From Saprospiraceae bacterium (GTDB taxonomy: Bacteria > Bacteroidota > Bacteroidia > Chitinophagales > Saprospiraceae): a DNA stretch of 64,000 nt. The translations under genes were made by a program, and so were the position numbers. The DNA lies in assembly GCA_016710625.1 (NCBI GenBank), contig JADJVK010000001.1, positions 124,001-188,000 of the forward strand, written 5' to 3'. Shown in pieces: positions 26,500 through 35,758 of the stretch (position 1 is its first letter; the number at the start of each line of letters is the position of its first letter). The notes under the pieces are model-generated. The model did not search any database, was not told where the DNA came from, and worked only from the letters and a program-made list of their open reading frames with translations.

Positions 26500-28163
26500 T
26501 TTTTACCTACTCTCTTCGTCAGGTCTCGAAGCATATTGACAAGAACCTCGTCCAAAACAGCAGTTTTTCCAGCGGCATCATCAAGTTCTTCGTGCTCTTC
26601 TTCAAAATTTCTATTGATAGGAATTGAAAATGGCTGTGGGTCCTTCAAAAACGCCCTACCAGAGTCTGTAAGTCGAAGGGTTCCATATTTTTCAATGTCT
26701 TTATCCAATAAGCCATTGATCAAAGCATGGCGGAAAATTGAATTCCAAAAATGATCGTCTTTTTCATCCCCGATGCCAAATAAATCTAACTCGGAAAATC
26801 CATAATCGTCCATTTCTTTGGTGTCTTTCCCTCTCAAGAAATCCACCACCGTTTTCACGGCATAATTTTCATTCAAGGCAGCAACGGCTTTCAGTGCATC
26901 TTGCATTTCTTCCGTAACATCCACTTTCACTTTCGGATGTTTGCAATTGTCACACATTTTATTGCAACATTTGTCGTCATATTCTTCCCCGAAATAATGC
27001 AATAAAAACTGTCTGCGACAAGCTGTAGTTTCAGCATAAGCGGTGATTTCTTGCATCAGCAACATGCCCATTTCTCTTTCAGCAGCAGGCTTGTCTCTCA
27101 AGAATTTCTCCAATCGAGTCACGTCCTTTTCTGAGTAAAAAGCGACACACCTACCTTCTAACCCATCTCTTCCGCCTCTACCTGTTTCTTGGTAATAATT
27201 TTCAATACTTTTGGGAATATCATAGTGAATAACGAATCGTACATCGGGTTTGTCAATGCCCATTCCAAAAGCGATGGTTGCCACTATCACATCGATTTCT
27301 TCCATCAAGAAATCATCTTGTGTCTTACTTCTAGTTTTTGCATCCAATCCTGCATGGTAAGCCAAGGCTTTCAAACCATTCACTTCCAGCATTTTAGCAA
27401 TGTCTTCTGCCGCTTTTCTACTTTGCACATAAATAATTCCGCATCTTCCATTTGCTTCTTTGATCACCTGCAAAATGCTCTTCACCGTTTGCTCCATCTT
27501 GTCATATTTGGGGCGAACTTCGTAGAAAAGGTTATCTCTATTAAATGAAAGTACAAAATTGCGTTCATCCCTCATGTTGAGGTTTTTGACAATATCTGTT
27601 CTTACTTTTGGAGTGGCAGTCGCTGTGAGTGCAATGATTGGAATTTCCTTGTTTACTTCGTCGATCATATTTCTAATTCGACGATATTCAGGACGGAAAT
27701 CGTGTCCCCATTCAGAAATACAATGGGCTTCATCCACTGCTATAAAAGAAAGGTCAATTCCTTTTAAGAATTCGATGTTTTCATCTTTGGTCAGTGTTTC
27801 AGGAGCGATGTAAAGCAATTTGGTTTTGCCATCCAAAATATCTTGCTTCACTACCTTTATTTGAGCCTTCGTTAATGATGAGTTCAGAAAATGAGCGACC
27901 TCATCTTCATTACTATATCCCCTAATGGCATCCACTTGATTTTTCATTAAGGCGATTAGCGGCGAAATGACAATTGCAGTACCTGGCATCATTAAAGCAG
28001 GTAATTGATAACAAAGCGATTTTCCGCCTCCAGTGGGCATTATGACAAAAGTATCTTTTCCTTCAAGGACACTTTGGATTATCTCTTCTTGCTTTCCTTT
28101 GAACTTATCAAACCCAAAGAATTTTTGTAGGGCATCCAGTAAATTTTCAGTTGCTACGGCCAT
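26457..28163 (-). CDS. recQ: ATP-dependent DNA helicase RecQ, N-terminal helicase part
   Basis: 568 aa as read. Superfamily 2 helicase motifs: MPTGGGKSLCYQLPA (Walker A, about residue 42), VDEAHCISEWGHDFRPEY (DEAH and aromatic-rich loop), LTATATP, IIYVQSRK and YYQETGRGGRDG. A zinc cluster CRRQFLLHYFGE ... CCNKMCDNC follows near 375-405, then a winged helix and the start of HRDC. RecQ unwinds DNA during recombination and fork repair. The last residues GYRLMWFSKSRV are out of frame; the true C terminus is at 25963. A one-base loss in an A run explains this. Conserved catalytic parts are all intact. Confidence 0.9.
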   Translation of the reverse strand: MAVATENLLDALQKFFGFDKFKGKQEEIIQSVLEGKDTFVIMPTGGGKSLCYQLPALMMPGTAIVISPLIALMKNQVDAIRGYSNEDEVAHFLNSSLTKAQIKVVKQDILDGKTKLLYIAPETLTKDENIEFLKGIDLSFIAVDEAHCISEWGHDFRPEYRRIRNMIDEVNKEIPIIALTATATPKVRTDIVKNLNMRDERNFVLSFNRDNLFYEVRPKYDKMEQTVKSILQVIKEANGRCGIIYVQSRKAAEDIAKMLEVNGLKALAYHAGLDAKTRSKTQDDFLMEEIDVIVATIAFGMGIDKPDVRFVIHYDIPKSIENYYQETGRGGRDGLEGRCVAFYSEKDVTRLEKFLRDKPAAEREMGMLLMQEITAYAETTACRRQFLLHYFGEEYDDKCCNKMCDNCKHPKVKVDVTEEMQDALKAVAALNENYAVKTVVDFLRGKDTKEMDDYGFSELDLFGIGDEKDDHFWNSIFRHALINGLLDKDIEKYGTLRLTDSGRAFLKDPQPFSIPINRNFEEEHEELDDAAGKTAVLDEVLVNMLRDLTKRVGKKWGYRLMWFSKSRV

Positions 28164-28368
28164 GAATTTATTGGAAAAATTTTATTGTATTGTTAATAAA
28201 TAATGTTTTATAAAGATAAATATTTTTTGAAAATATTAGACATTTCTAATTTTTAAACAAAAAAAATTATGCTTTAAATTTCTTATACCACATCCCATTT
28301 TTTAAACGGGAGCCAAAATTACAGAAAAAAAATCAAAAAAGCAATATTTAATAATAATTAAGGAAATG

Positions 28369-28399
28369 TTTGATAATTAAATAATTGTACTTACTTTTG
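28369..28399 (+). promoter_or_regulatory. Likely pyk promoter in the 450-bp divergent gap
   Basis: TTTG at 28369-28372 and TACTTTTG at 28392-28399, 19 bp apart, match the Bacteroidota consensus. It lies about 210 bp before the pyk ATG, so the transcript would have a long AT-rich leader. The rest of 28164-28612 holds only A/T runs and no gene or conserved RNA that I can see. Confidence 0.45.
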
Positions 28400-28612
28400 C
28401 TCCCATATTGTACAATTTACACTAAGGCATTAAATGTTTTATCATTTTAAAAAATTATAAAATATAATTCAACATAATCCTTATTGAACAAAACATATTA
28501 TTAGCAAGAGGGTTTAATGAGTTATTAAATCTTATAAAAAAAATATTCAATCTATAATATTGTTTTTATAAACCCTTTATAAAAGTTTAAATAAAATAAT
28601 AATCAAATTATA

Positions 28613-30046
28613 ATGAAAATAAATGAAATCCATAAGACTAAGATTGTGGCGACTGTTGGTCCAGCATGTAGCTCTTATGATAAATTATTAGAATTAGTGA
28701 GAGCTGGTGTGGATGTATTTAGGCTAAACTTCTCTCATGGTTCGTATGAAGACCACCAAAAAATAATTGATAATATCCTAAAAATCAATGAAACTCATCA
28801 AACATATGTCAGCATTTTAGCAGACCTTCAGGGACCAAAGCTTCGAGTAGGTAAAATGGAAAATGGAAGTATGCCTATTCAGTCTGGCGACATCTTAACT
28901 TTTGTAAATGAAGAATGCCTTGGGAATAAAGAAAAGATTTACATGAGTTACGAAAACTTTTCTGAAGATGTAGAAGTAGGTGAAAAGGTTTTAGTGGACG
29001 ATGGAAAAGTAGTTTTGGAAGTAATCGAAACCAACAAAAAAGATTTAGTAAAACTAAAGGTTATTCACGGCAATGTGTTGTCTTCAAACAAAGGCGTAAA
29101 TCTACCAAACACAAAAGTTTCTTTGCCTGCACTGACCGAAAAGGACTTGAATGACTTAGATTATATTCTGACTCAGCCAGTAAATTGGATTGCACTATCA
29201 TTTGTACGTTCACCAAAGGATTTGAAGGATCTGAGAGATAGAATAGATGCAAAAAATCATGATGCAAAAATAATTGCTAAAATAGAGAAGCCAGAAGCAA
29301 TAGAAAAATTAGATAAAATCATCAAGCATTCGAATGCTATCATGATTGCAAGAGGTGATTTGGGTATCGAAATTCCAATAGAAAAACTACCTGGTATTCA
29401 AAAAGACATCATCAATAAATGTATTCAAAGAGCTAGACCCGTAATTGTGGCAACTCAGATGATGGATAGCATGATTGAAAACCCTACGCCAACTAGAGCA
29501 GAAGTAACGGATGTTGCGAATGCGGTATTGGATGGGGCAGATGCAGTGATGTTGAGTGGAGAAACCTCTGTTGGTAAATTTCCTACTTTAGTTGTTGAAA
29601 CCATGGGGAAAATAATCGGCGAAGCTGAAAAGTCACAATCTTTCGATAACAGACACCCTTACCCAGCTCCAGCTTCAAGAACTTTCTTGTCGGATGTGGT
29701 ATGTTTTAATGCAGCTAAAACTTCTGACGATATCGGAGCAAAAGCAATTTTAGGTATGACTAGCTCTGGATATACTGCTTTCAAAGTGTCTAGCTATAGA
29801 CCTAAAGCAAATGTTTACATTTTTTCAGATAAGAAAAATATGTTGTCAACATTGAATTTAGTTTGGGGCGTTAAATGTTTTTACTATGATAAGTTTACCA
29901 CAACTGACGAAACGATTCAAGATTGTACAGACATTCTAAAAGAAAAGTTAATGATAGATACTGGAGATATCGTGGTGAATACAGGAACTATGCCTTTGGG
30001 TAAGAGAATGCGAACCAACATGATGAAGGTGACCGAAATAGAATAA
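28613..30046 (+). CDS. pyk: Pyruvate kinase
   Basis: 477 aa, full length. It converts phosphoenolpyruvate and ADP to pyruvate and ATP, the last step of glycolysis. Active-site segments: TKIVATVGPACSS at the N terminus, FRLNFSHGSYEDH near 36-48, ILADLQGPKLRVG near 77-89 (start of the B domain), IAKIEKPEA and IMIARGDLGIEIP near 243-255, and ATQMMDSM with the PTRAEVTDVANAV signature. It is a single copy in the window and is transcribed towards sucA, with a shared terminator between them. Confidence 0.97.
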   Translation: MKINEIHKTKIVATVGPACSSYDKLLELVRAGVDVFRLNFSHGSYEDHQKIIDNILKINETHQTYVSILADLQGPKLRVGKMENGSMPIQSGDILTFVNEECLGNKEKIYMSYENFSEDVEVGEKVLVDDGKVVLEVIETNKKDLVKLKVIHGNVLSSNKGVNLPNTKVSLPALTEKDLNDLDYILTQPVNWIALSFVRSPKDLKDLRDRIDAKNHDAKIIAKIEKPEAIEKLDKIIKHSNAIMIARGDLGIEIPIEKLPGIQKDIINKCIQRARPVIVATQMMDSMIENPTPTRAEVTDVANAVLDGADAVMLSGETSVGKFPTLVVETMGKIIGEAEKSQSFDNRHPYPAPASRTFLSDVVCFNAAKTSDDIGAKAILGMTSSGYTAFKVSSYRPKANVYIFSDKKNMLSTLNLVWGVKCFYYDKFTTTDETIQDCTDILKEKLMIDTGDIVVNTGTMPLGKRMRTNMMKVTEIE

Positions 30047-30069
30047 AAAATTATTTAGGATTTTATATA

Positions 30070-30125
30070 AAAAACTTTGCCAAGTGTTTTCAGAAAATTC
30101 TGAATCGTCTTGGCAAAGTTTTTTT
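30070..30125. terminator. Bidirectional terminator between pyk and sucA
   Basis: A perfect 13-bp stem, AAACTTTGCCAAG at 30072-30084 with CTTGGCAAAGTTT at 30109-30121, flanked by A and T runs. The loop can form a second small hairpin (TTCAG/CTGAA). It sits 25 bp after the pyk stop and just before the converging sucA stop at 30131, so it can serve both genes. Confidence 0.85.
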
Positions 30126-30130
30126 TGTTT

Positions 30131-32863
30131 CTAGCTCAATGCTTTACTTACAATACTTTCTTGCTGCTGGACATGGATTTTCATATATCCTGTAGCTGGA
30201 GAAGCACTTTCATCCCTTCCTATCACTTCCTGACAAAAATCAGTTTGGAAAGTTTTCAGATAACTCCAAGCTCCCATATTTAAAGATTCCTCTTGAACCC
30301 AGATGTGGGCTTTGGCTTTTGCATATTTTTTCTTAATTGCTTCGATTTGTGTGCTAGGAAATGGATAAATTTGCTCCAATCGCACTATTGCCACCTCTTT
30401 GTTTTGGGTTTCCGTTTGGTGTTTTAACAAATCATAATATATTTTTCCTGTACAATAAAGTACTTTTCTCACAGCAGTAGCTTTCACATTTGCATCATCA
30501 ATAACTTCTTGGAAAGCTTTTCCTTCTTCAAATTCGCTCAAGTCGGACACACAAAGTGGATGACGCAATAAGGATTTTGGAGACATATTAATCAATGGCT
30601 TTCTGAAAGGTCTATGCAATTGCCTTCTGAGAGCATGGAACAAATTGGCTGGTGTTGTTATATTGGTAACAGTCAAATTGTTTTCGCTACAAAGTTGTAA
30701 GAACCTTTCAAGTCTTGCACTGGAGTGCTCTGGTCCTTGCCCTTCGTATCCATGCGGTAACAAAAGCACTAATCCACTCATTCTCTGCCACTTACTTTCC
30801 CCAGCGGCAATAAATTGGTCAATTATCGTTTGAGCACCATTTGCAAAATCACCAAATTGAGCTTCCCAAATGACTAAATTCTCTGGAGAAGCCAAAGAGT
30901 AACCATACTCAAAACCCATTACACCAAATTCTGATAGTAAAGAGTTGTATATTCTAAATAACCCTTGCTTTGTGTCTATTGTATTTAGTCTATTGTATTG
31001 CTTATTTGTTATGGCATCAAAAAATACGGCATGTCGATGAGAGAATGTACCTCTCTTAACATCTTCGCCAGTAAATCTTACATCTCTGTTTTCCAACAAA
31101 ATAGAGCCATATGCCATCAATTCTCCAATCGCCCAATCAATTTTATTGCTCGCCAATAAGTCTTTATAGTTTTTATTGATCAATCGATCAATAACGGTGG
31201 TTGGAGTGAAATCAGCTGGAATCTTATTCAAATGATCCACAATCTTTTTAATTTCTTTTTTAGAAATTCCAGTTTGTGGCGAATTCTGATAATCTTCAGA
31301 TGTTGTTTTTTTCCTCAAGTTTTTCCAAGCTAATTCTGGTTCTTGATATTTGTAGGGTAGTGGATTTTGTTTTACTGAAGCTAATCTTGCCTGCAAATCA
31401 TCGTCAAATTTCTTTGCCAATTCAACAGCCATTTTCTTATCCACTTCATTTCTTTGAGACAATATTTCAGTGTAAATTTCTCTAGGATTTTGGTGATTTT
31501 TGATCAATTTATACAAACTTGGTTGGGTAACCTCAGGATTATCACTTTCATTGTGGCCATGTTTACGATAACAAACCATATCCACGAAAACATCCTTATT
31601 GAATTTCTGACGATATTCAGTAGCTAACTCACATACAAAAATTACTGCCTCTGGGTCATCTCCGTTCACATGAAAAACAGGAGTGCCTAATGCATTTCCA
31701 ACTCTGGTACAGTAATTAGATGATCTTGCATCATGAAAATCAGTCGTAAATCCGATTTGATTGTTGATGACAAAATGAATACATCCTCCGACATAATATC
31801 CATCTAATTGGCTCATTTGCAACACTTCATAAACAATTCCTTGTCCTGCCACCGAAGCATCACCATGAATCATAATGGGCAATATCTTATCTACATTATT
31901 ACTATATACAATATCTGCTTTTGCTCTTGCAAATCCTAACATCACTGGATCCACTGCTTCCAAATGGGAAGGATTGGGAAGTAATTTCAGGTATAATGAT
32001 TTATTAATTGGGGTATTAACTTGTGAGGAGTAACCCATATGATATTTCACATCTCCACTTCCATAGCTCAAGTCAGGCATCGCATTGCCTTCAAATTCGT
32101 TGAAGATATTTTCGTAGGTCTTCCCGAGAATGTTTGCCAAAACATTTAATCTACCTCGATGAGCCATTCCGATGATCACCTCTTCCACTTCATGACCAGA
32201 GGCAGCTGTAATGATTGCATCCAAACCAGCGATGGTGCTTTCTCCTCCTTCAAGTCCAAACCTTTTGGTTGGACCATATTTTTTTGCTAAAAATTCTTCT
32301 AAACCAACAGCATCATTTAGTTTTTCAAGAATTCTGCGTTTTTTATTTACACTAAATCCATAATCATCTGGATTTCTATTTTCGATTTTATCTTTAAGCC
32401 AAGTTCTTTCCGCTTTATTTTCAATATGAGTGTATTCAAATCCAATGTTTTTACAGTAAACTTTATTCAACTGCAAAATAATATCTCTTAAGGTCGCATT
32501 TTTCAATCCGATCTCTTGACCAGCCATGAAAGTTTTATCTAAATCTGTCTCAGTCAAATCATAATCTGCCAATTCTAATGCTGGTTTTCTATCAATTCTT
32601 GGACGAATGGGGTTGGTGGTAGAAATCAAATGTCCTCTTTCTCTATATCCATTTATGATAGACAACACATTGAATTCTTTTAAATCTAGCACCCCGCCGA
32701 CATTCGAAACAGTACTAGCTCCATTCACTTGATCAGAATATTCAAAACCAGCAAAAAAATGTCTCCATCCAATATCAACTAGCTCAGGACTTTGCAAATA
32801 TTGTTGATACATACTTTCTATATAAGCCGGGTGAGAATTGGATAAAAAAGAATAATTATTCAT
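30131..32863 (-). CDS. sucA: 2-oxoglutarate dehydrogenase E1 component
   Basis: 910 aa. It decarboxylates 2-oxoglutarate with thiamine diphosphate in the citric acid cycle and passes the succinyl group to E2. Seen in order: N-terminal FLSNSHPAYIESMYQQYLQSPELVDIGWRHFF-type E2-binding helix, the GMAHRGRLNVLANI segment, HGDASVAGQGIVYE (ThDP and Mg2+ binding), FVDMVCYRKHGHNESDNP and the C-terminal transketolase-like GLVLLLPHGYEGQGPEHSSARLERFL. Length is normal. sucB is not in the window, so E1 stands alone here. Confidence 0.96.
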   Translation of the reverse strand: MNNYSFLSNSHPAYIESMYQQYLQSPELVDIGWRHFFAGFEYSDQVNGASTVSNVGGVLDLKEFNVLSIINGYRERGHLISTTNPIRPRIDRKPALELADYDLTETDLDKTFMAGQEIGLKNATLRDIILQLNKVYCKNIGFEYTHIENKAERTWLKDKIENRNPDDYGFSVNKKRRILEKLNDAVGLEEFLAKKYGPTKRFGLEGGESTIAGLDAIITAASGHEVEEVIIGMAHRGRLNVLANILGKTYENIFNEFEGNAMPDLSYGSGDVKYHMGYSSQVNTPINKSLYLKLLPNPSHLEAVDPVMLGFARAKADIVYSNNVDKILPIMIHGDASVAGQGIVYEVLQMSQLDGYYVGGCIHFVINNQIGFTTDFHDARSSNYCTRVGNALGTPVFHVNGDDPEAVIFVCELATEYRQKFNKDVFVDMVCYRKHGHNESDNPEVTQPSLYKLIKNHQNPREIYTEILSQRNEVDKKMAVELAKKFDDDLQARLASVKQNPLPYKYQEPELAWKNLRKKTTSEDYQNSPQTGISKKEIKKIVDHLNKIPADFTPTTVIDRLINKNYKDLLASNKIDWAIGELMAYGSILLENRDVRFTGEDVKRGTFSHRHAVFFDAITNKQYNRLNTIDTKQGLFRIYNSLLSEFGVMGFEYGYSLASPENLVIWEAQFGDFANGAQTIIDQFIAAGESKWQRMSGLVLLLPHGYEGQGPEHSSARLERFLQLCSENNLTVTNITTPANLFHALRRQLHRPFRKPLINMSPKSLLRHPLCVSDLSEFEEGKAFQEVIDDANVKATAVRKVLYCTGKIYYDLLKHQTETQNKEVAIVRLEQIYPFPSTQIEAIKKKYAKAKAHIWVQEESLNMGAWSYLKTFQTDFCQEVIGRDESASPATGYMKIHVQQQESIVSKALS

Positions 32864-33031
32864 TATTATGGAAATCTAAAATAATTTAAAGTATAAAATA
32901 ATATTAACAATCAATTGATTTTCAAATTTTTATAAACAAATTTGATTTTAAAAATCTAATTGAAGTGCAAATATCGTAAACCTATAGTATTTTATCAAAT
33001 ATAGTTTTTGGTTTACCAAAGAAAGTTTTAT

Positions 33032-33061
33032 AAAAAAAAGCTTAGTGAAAATCCACTAAGC
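33032..33061 (-). terminator. Terminator of the blaI-blaR1 operon
   Basis: On the minus strand GCTTAGTG, a 6-nt loop and CACTAAGC form a perfect 8-bp stem followed by a run of eight T, about 65 bp after the blaR1 stop at 33125. It is a standard intrinsic terminator. Confidence 0.8.
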
Positions 33062-33124
33062 CCTTTATTCAGCAATCTCGATATAATATTTTGAAAAATC
33101 GGGTTACTTATTGAACCTTACAAT

Positions 33125-34933
33125 TTAATCAATTTGCTTTTGGATAATGATATGATTGTCATTCTTCAAATCCCTTCCAGTTTCTTTTTCATAGATTTTT
33201 CTATACTTTTTTTGTATCGCATCACTTTGTTTTTCTTTGTTAATCAGTAGTTTATCTTTTGACAAATCAAATGAGAAGCTTTTTGAATTTTTTAAAAATC
33301 CGTCTTTATTCAATTCGTTTTCAATAGCTTCTGTCATTTTCTTTTCACTTTTTTGTGCTATTTCATTCCGATCCATTTCAGCATTCATCTTATTCATTGC
33401 CTCATCGTGATGTTTCATCGCCTCATCATGATGTTTCATTGCCTCATCATGATGTTTCATTGCAATTTCGTGTTGCTTCATATCTTCATCCAGCTGCTTC
33501 ATCGCTTCATCGTGCTTTTTCATTTCCTTATCAAAATTCTTATCTGTTTTTTTCACATCCGTAATAATCACCATCTTTTTCTCTCTCACATTGGGTGGTG
33601 TGGGAGGAGAAGGTGGCGATGGAGGTGCAGGTAAGCTTGGATCTTCAGGACTCGGAGGTGGAGGTGGTGGCGGCGGATTGAATGCTATTTGAATTTCATT
33701 TTTATATTTGCCATAATCATTTGGGGAAATAATATTTCCATTTATTTTCAATTCCTTTATTTCATCATCTTCCTTCGTTACTTCGATTTTTTTATCATTC
33801 TCTTCTATAATTCTAACTTCTTTGGTTTTACTGACTACTTTCGGAGTAGTATCTTGATCCATACCAATATACAAATTTTGTTGGTCGGACGTGAAATTGT
33901 TTTTTGAATTAGGCAAATAGGCGCTAACAGAAATAGCGATTCCCAATGCCAGCACGATTCCTGTTACTGAAATTTTCTCTACCATTGTATTACGATTTTG
34001 TGTATGATTTAAAATTCTTTTAATTCTATTGAGTAATTCATGCTTTTTTGAGCCCACCAAAGCCATTGCAATTGACTGATTATCAGCAGATTTTATTTGG
34101 AGGATTTGATAAAGTGATTTTGCATATAATACTTCATTTTTACAAATAGACAAAGCAATGTCATCACAACAATGTTCTCTTTCCATTCTAATTTTATTAG
34201 AAATCCACCAAATTGCTGGATGGTAGTAAAAGATGCTTTCAATCAGCAGTTGGATGAGATTAAATAAGTAATCGTTCCTTTTAAAGTGGGCAATTTCATG
34301 TGCCAAAATTGCTTCTATTTCATTCAGAGACAATTGATTCGCTAATCCAATCGGCAGCAAAATGAATGGTTTGAAAAAGCCTATCATCATCGGTGTATCA
34401 ATCAAAGCAGATTCGAAAATGAAGATTTGTTTTTGAATACCTAACTTTGATTTGATGTTGTTAAAAATGGCTAAAATGGAGTCATCAATTAGATATAAAC
34501 AACTGCTTTTCAGCTTTTTGATATAATAAAACCCAAAAACAAGATGTACAAAATAGATGAATGTGCCAATAATCCAAACATAAACCAAGGCTGGAATCCA
34601 TTGACTAATAGACTCGTCAATGCTGAAAATATTTTTTGTTGAAGGGTTGTTTTCGAATGCAATTGGGTCGGTCAAGGTGATGTTAATATTTGTCGTAATG
34701 ATTTGATAATCTGAAATATACAAAACAAATGTGAGCAACGCAGCTATTGGAGCCATCCACAACAAAAGGTTATTTACCCAATATTTCTGGTTGGTGTTCA
34801 CCAAAAACTTACTATTATTTAATAAATAAGCTATCAGAAATAAAACCGAAAATTGCCACAAAGAATGCAAAAATGTCCAACCCAAGGCATCAATTAGGTG
34901 GTTATAAAAACTATTTGAAAATATTGGCTGCAT
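33125..34933 (-). CDS. BlaR1/M56 family membrane metallopeptidase with proline-rich and repeat-rich sensor region
   Basis: 602 aa. About four N-terminal membrane helices hold an M56 zinc peptidase: HEIAHFKRNDY near residue 208 with a downstream REHCCDDIAL acid. A further helix (VTGIVLALGIAISVSAYLP, near 325) is followed by an extracytoplasmic C-terminal part. That part has no penicillin-binding domain. It has a proline-rich stretch (NPPPPPPPPSPEDP onward, near 420-445) and then repeats of HDEAMKH (near 472-515). In BlaR1/MecR1 systems the peptidase responds to a signal outside and leads to cleavage of the BlaI repressor. The blaI gene is 1 bp upstream. The signal here is unknown. Confidence 0.85.
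   Translation of the reverse strand: MQPIFSNSFYNHLIDALGWTFLHSLWQFSVLFLIAYLLNNSKFLVNTNQKYWVNNLLLWMAPIAALLTFVLYISDYQIITTNINITLTDPIAFENNPSTKNIFSIDESISQWIPALVYVWIIGTFIYFVHLVFGFYYIKKLKSSCLYLIDDSILAIFNNIKSKLGIQKQIFIFESALIDTPMMIGFFKPFILLPIGLANQLSLNEIEAILAHEIAHFKRNDYLFNLIQLLIESIFYYHPAIWWISNKIRMEREHCCDDIALSICKNEVLYAKSLYQILQIKSADNQSIAMALVGSKKHELLNRIKRILNHTQNRNTMVEKISVTGIVLALGIAISVSAYLPNSKNNFTSDQQNLYIGMDQDTTPKVVSKTKEVRIIEENDKKIEVTKEDDEIKELKINGNIISPNDYGKYKNEIQIAFNPPPPPPPPSPEDPSLPAPPSPPSPPTPPNVREKKMVIITDVKKTDKNFDKEMKKHDEAMKQLDEDMKQHEIAMKHHDEAMKHHDEAMKHHDEAMNKMNAEMDRNEIAQKSEKKMTEAIENELNKDGFLKNSKSFSFDLSKDKLLINKEKQSDAIQKKYRKIYEKETGRDLKNDNHIIIQKQID
33393..33518 (-). repeat. 21-bp tandem repeats inside blaR1
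   Basis: Five to six 21-bp units (33393, 33414, 33435, 33456, 33477 and a partial last) encode HDEAMKH-type heptads. The second and third units differ by a single base, pointing to recent unit duplication. The number of copies may vary between strains. The predicted product is a charged helical or coiled-coil stalk with many histidines. Confidence 0.7.
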
Positions 34934-34934
34934 A

Positions 34935-35312
34935 TTATTGGTTGTTTTCTAGTTTTTCAATTAAAAGCTTGATTTCTTCTAGTTCTTCTTTGGATGGGTC
35001 ATTATTTCCCAAAGCATGCATCACCAATTTCATGGCAGATCCTCTGAAAGTATTGTCCACAAAAGTATTCAGTAGCATCGATTGAGTATCTTTTTCCTTT
35101 ACATTGGCAAAATAGATATGTATTTTTTGAGCCGTATCTCTTTTTACCAACTGTTTTTCAGTCATTATTTGCATCAGTTTTAAGGTCGTCGTATAACCGA
35201 TTTCGTTTTCACTGTTATTATTCAATATATCATTCACCTCTCTGACCGTCGCTCCATTTTTTTGCCACAGTATTTGAAGTATAGATAATTCTGAATCAGT
35301 AGGCTTCATCAT
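34935..35312 (-). CDS. blaI: BlaI/MecI-family repressor
   Basis: 125 aa, the usual length. Winged helix in residues 1-75 (ELSILQILWQKNGATVREVNDIL ... YTTTLKLMQIMTEKQLV), then the dimerisation helices. It should bind palindromic operators as a dimer and be inactivated by proteolysis when the BlaR1-like partner is triggered. The stop is 1 bp before the blaR1 start, so the genes form an operon. Two matching 18-bp palindromes lie upstream at 35348-35395, covering its promoter. The regulated function in Bacteroidota is often not beta-lactamase, and none is found here. Confidence 0.9.
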   Translation of the reverse strand: MMKPTDSELSILQILWQKNGATVREVNDILNNNSENEIGYTTTLKLMQIMTEKQLVKRDTAQKIHIYFANVKEKDTQSMLLNTFVDNTFRGSAMKLVMHALGNNDPSKEELEEIKLLIEKLENNQ

Positions 35313-35340
35313 AAAATTTGGATTTAATTTTAATGTAAGA

Positions 35341-35395
35341 CAAAGATATACGAAGAGTTTCGTATTTAAAAATTTATTTACGAATAATTTCGTAT
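35341..35395 (-). promoter_or_regulatory. blaI promoter with two BlaI-type operators
   Basis: On the minus strand TATCTTTG (35341-35348) is an exact -7 box. Next to it are two 18-bp near-palindromes with TACGAA and TTCGTA half-sites: 35348-35365 and 35378-35395. Their centres are 30 bp apart, close to three helical turns, so they lie on the same DNA face. The first touches the -7 box and the second lies at the -33 region. This is what a self-repressing BlaI operon needs. No third full copy was noticed elsewhere in the window. Confidence 0.75.
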
Positions 35396-35686
35396 TTTAA
35401 TAAAATTTTAACACCAGATAATATTGAGTGTAAAAAGCGGTGTCACATTAAGTGAAAATATATAAGTAAGATTTCTATGTGAGTAAAACAAAGAAATTTC
35501 AGGACATATGAAAATAAATTTTGGGACAAAAAACACTACATTATCAACATAAAGTAAATATAATTTTCAATAATATGACAATAATTAATTCATACAATAT
35601 TGTTTTTCAATTATATATATTAATTTGTTATTTGATACCTCAAAATTGGATGTGGATAACTTTTTTTAAAATATTCGTCATAAATC

Positions 35687-35719
35687 TTGTACAAATAAAG
35701 GTGTATTTTTCTATATTTA
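35687..35719 (+). promoter_or_regulatory. Possible promoter of the TPR gene
   Basis: TTG at 35687-35689 and TATATTTA at 35712-35719, 22 bp apart, resemble the consensus with the last base of the -7 box different. It is 40 bp before the ATG at 35759. The rest of the gap from 35396 is AT-rich and shows nothing else that I can support. Confidence 0.35.
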
Positions 35720-35758
35720 CGAAAAATTAGCACAGAACAAGAATCAAAAGGGAAAAAT

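Noticed and set aside
33393..33518. Regular 21-bp spaced repeats looking like a small CRISPR array
   Set aside because: No unique spacers are present. Units are in frame with the M56 peptidase gene and encode heptads.
33353..33634. Two overlapping open frames on the plus strand rich in His, Met and Phe opposite blaR1
   Set aside because: They are the reverse of the heptad repeats and proline codons of blaR1. The low-complexity composition explains why they stay open.
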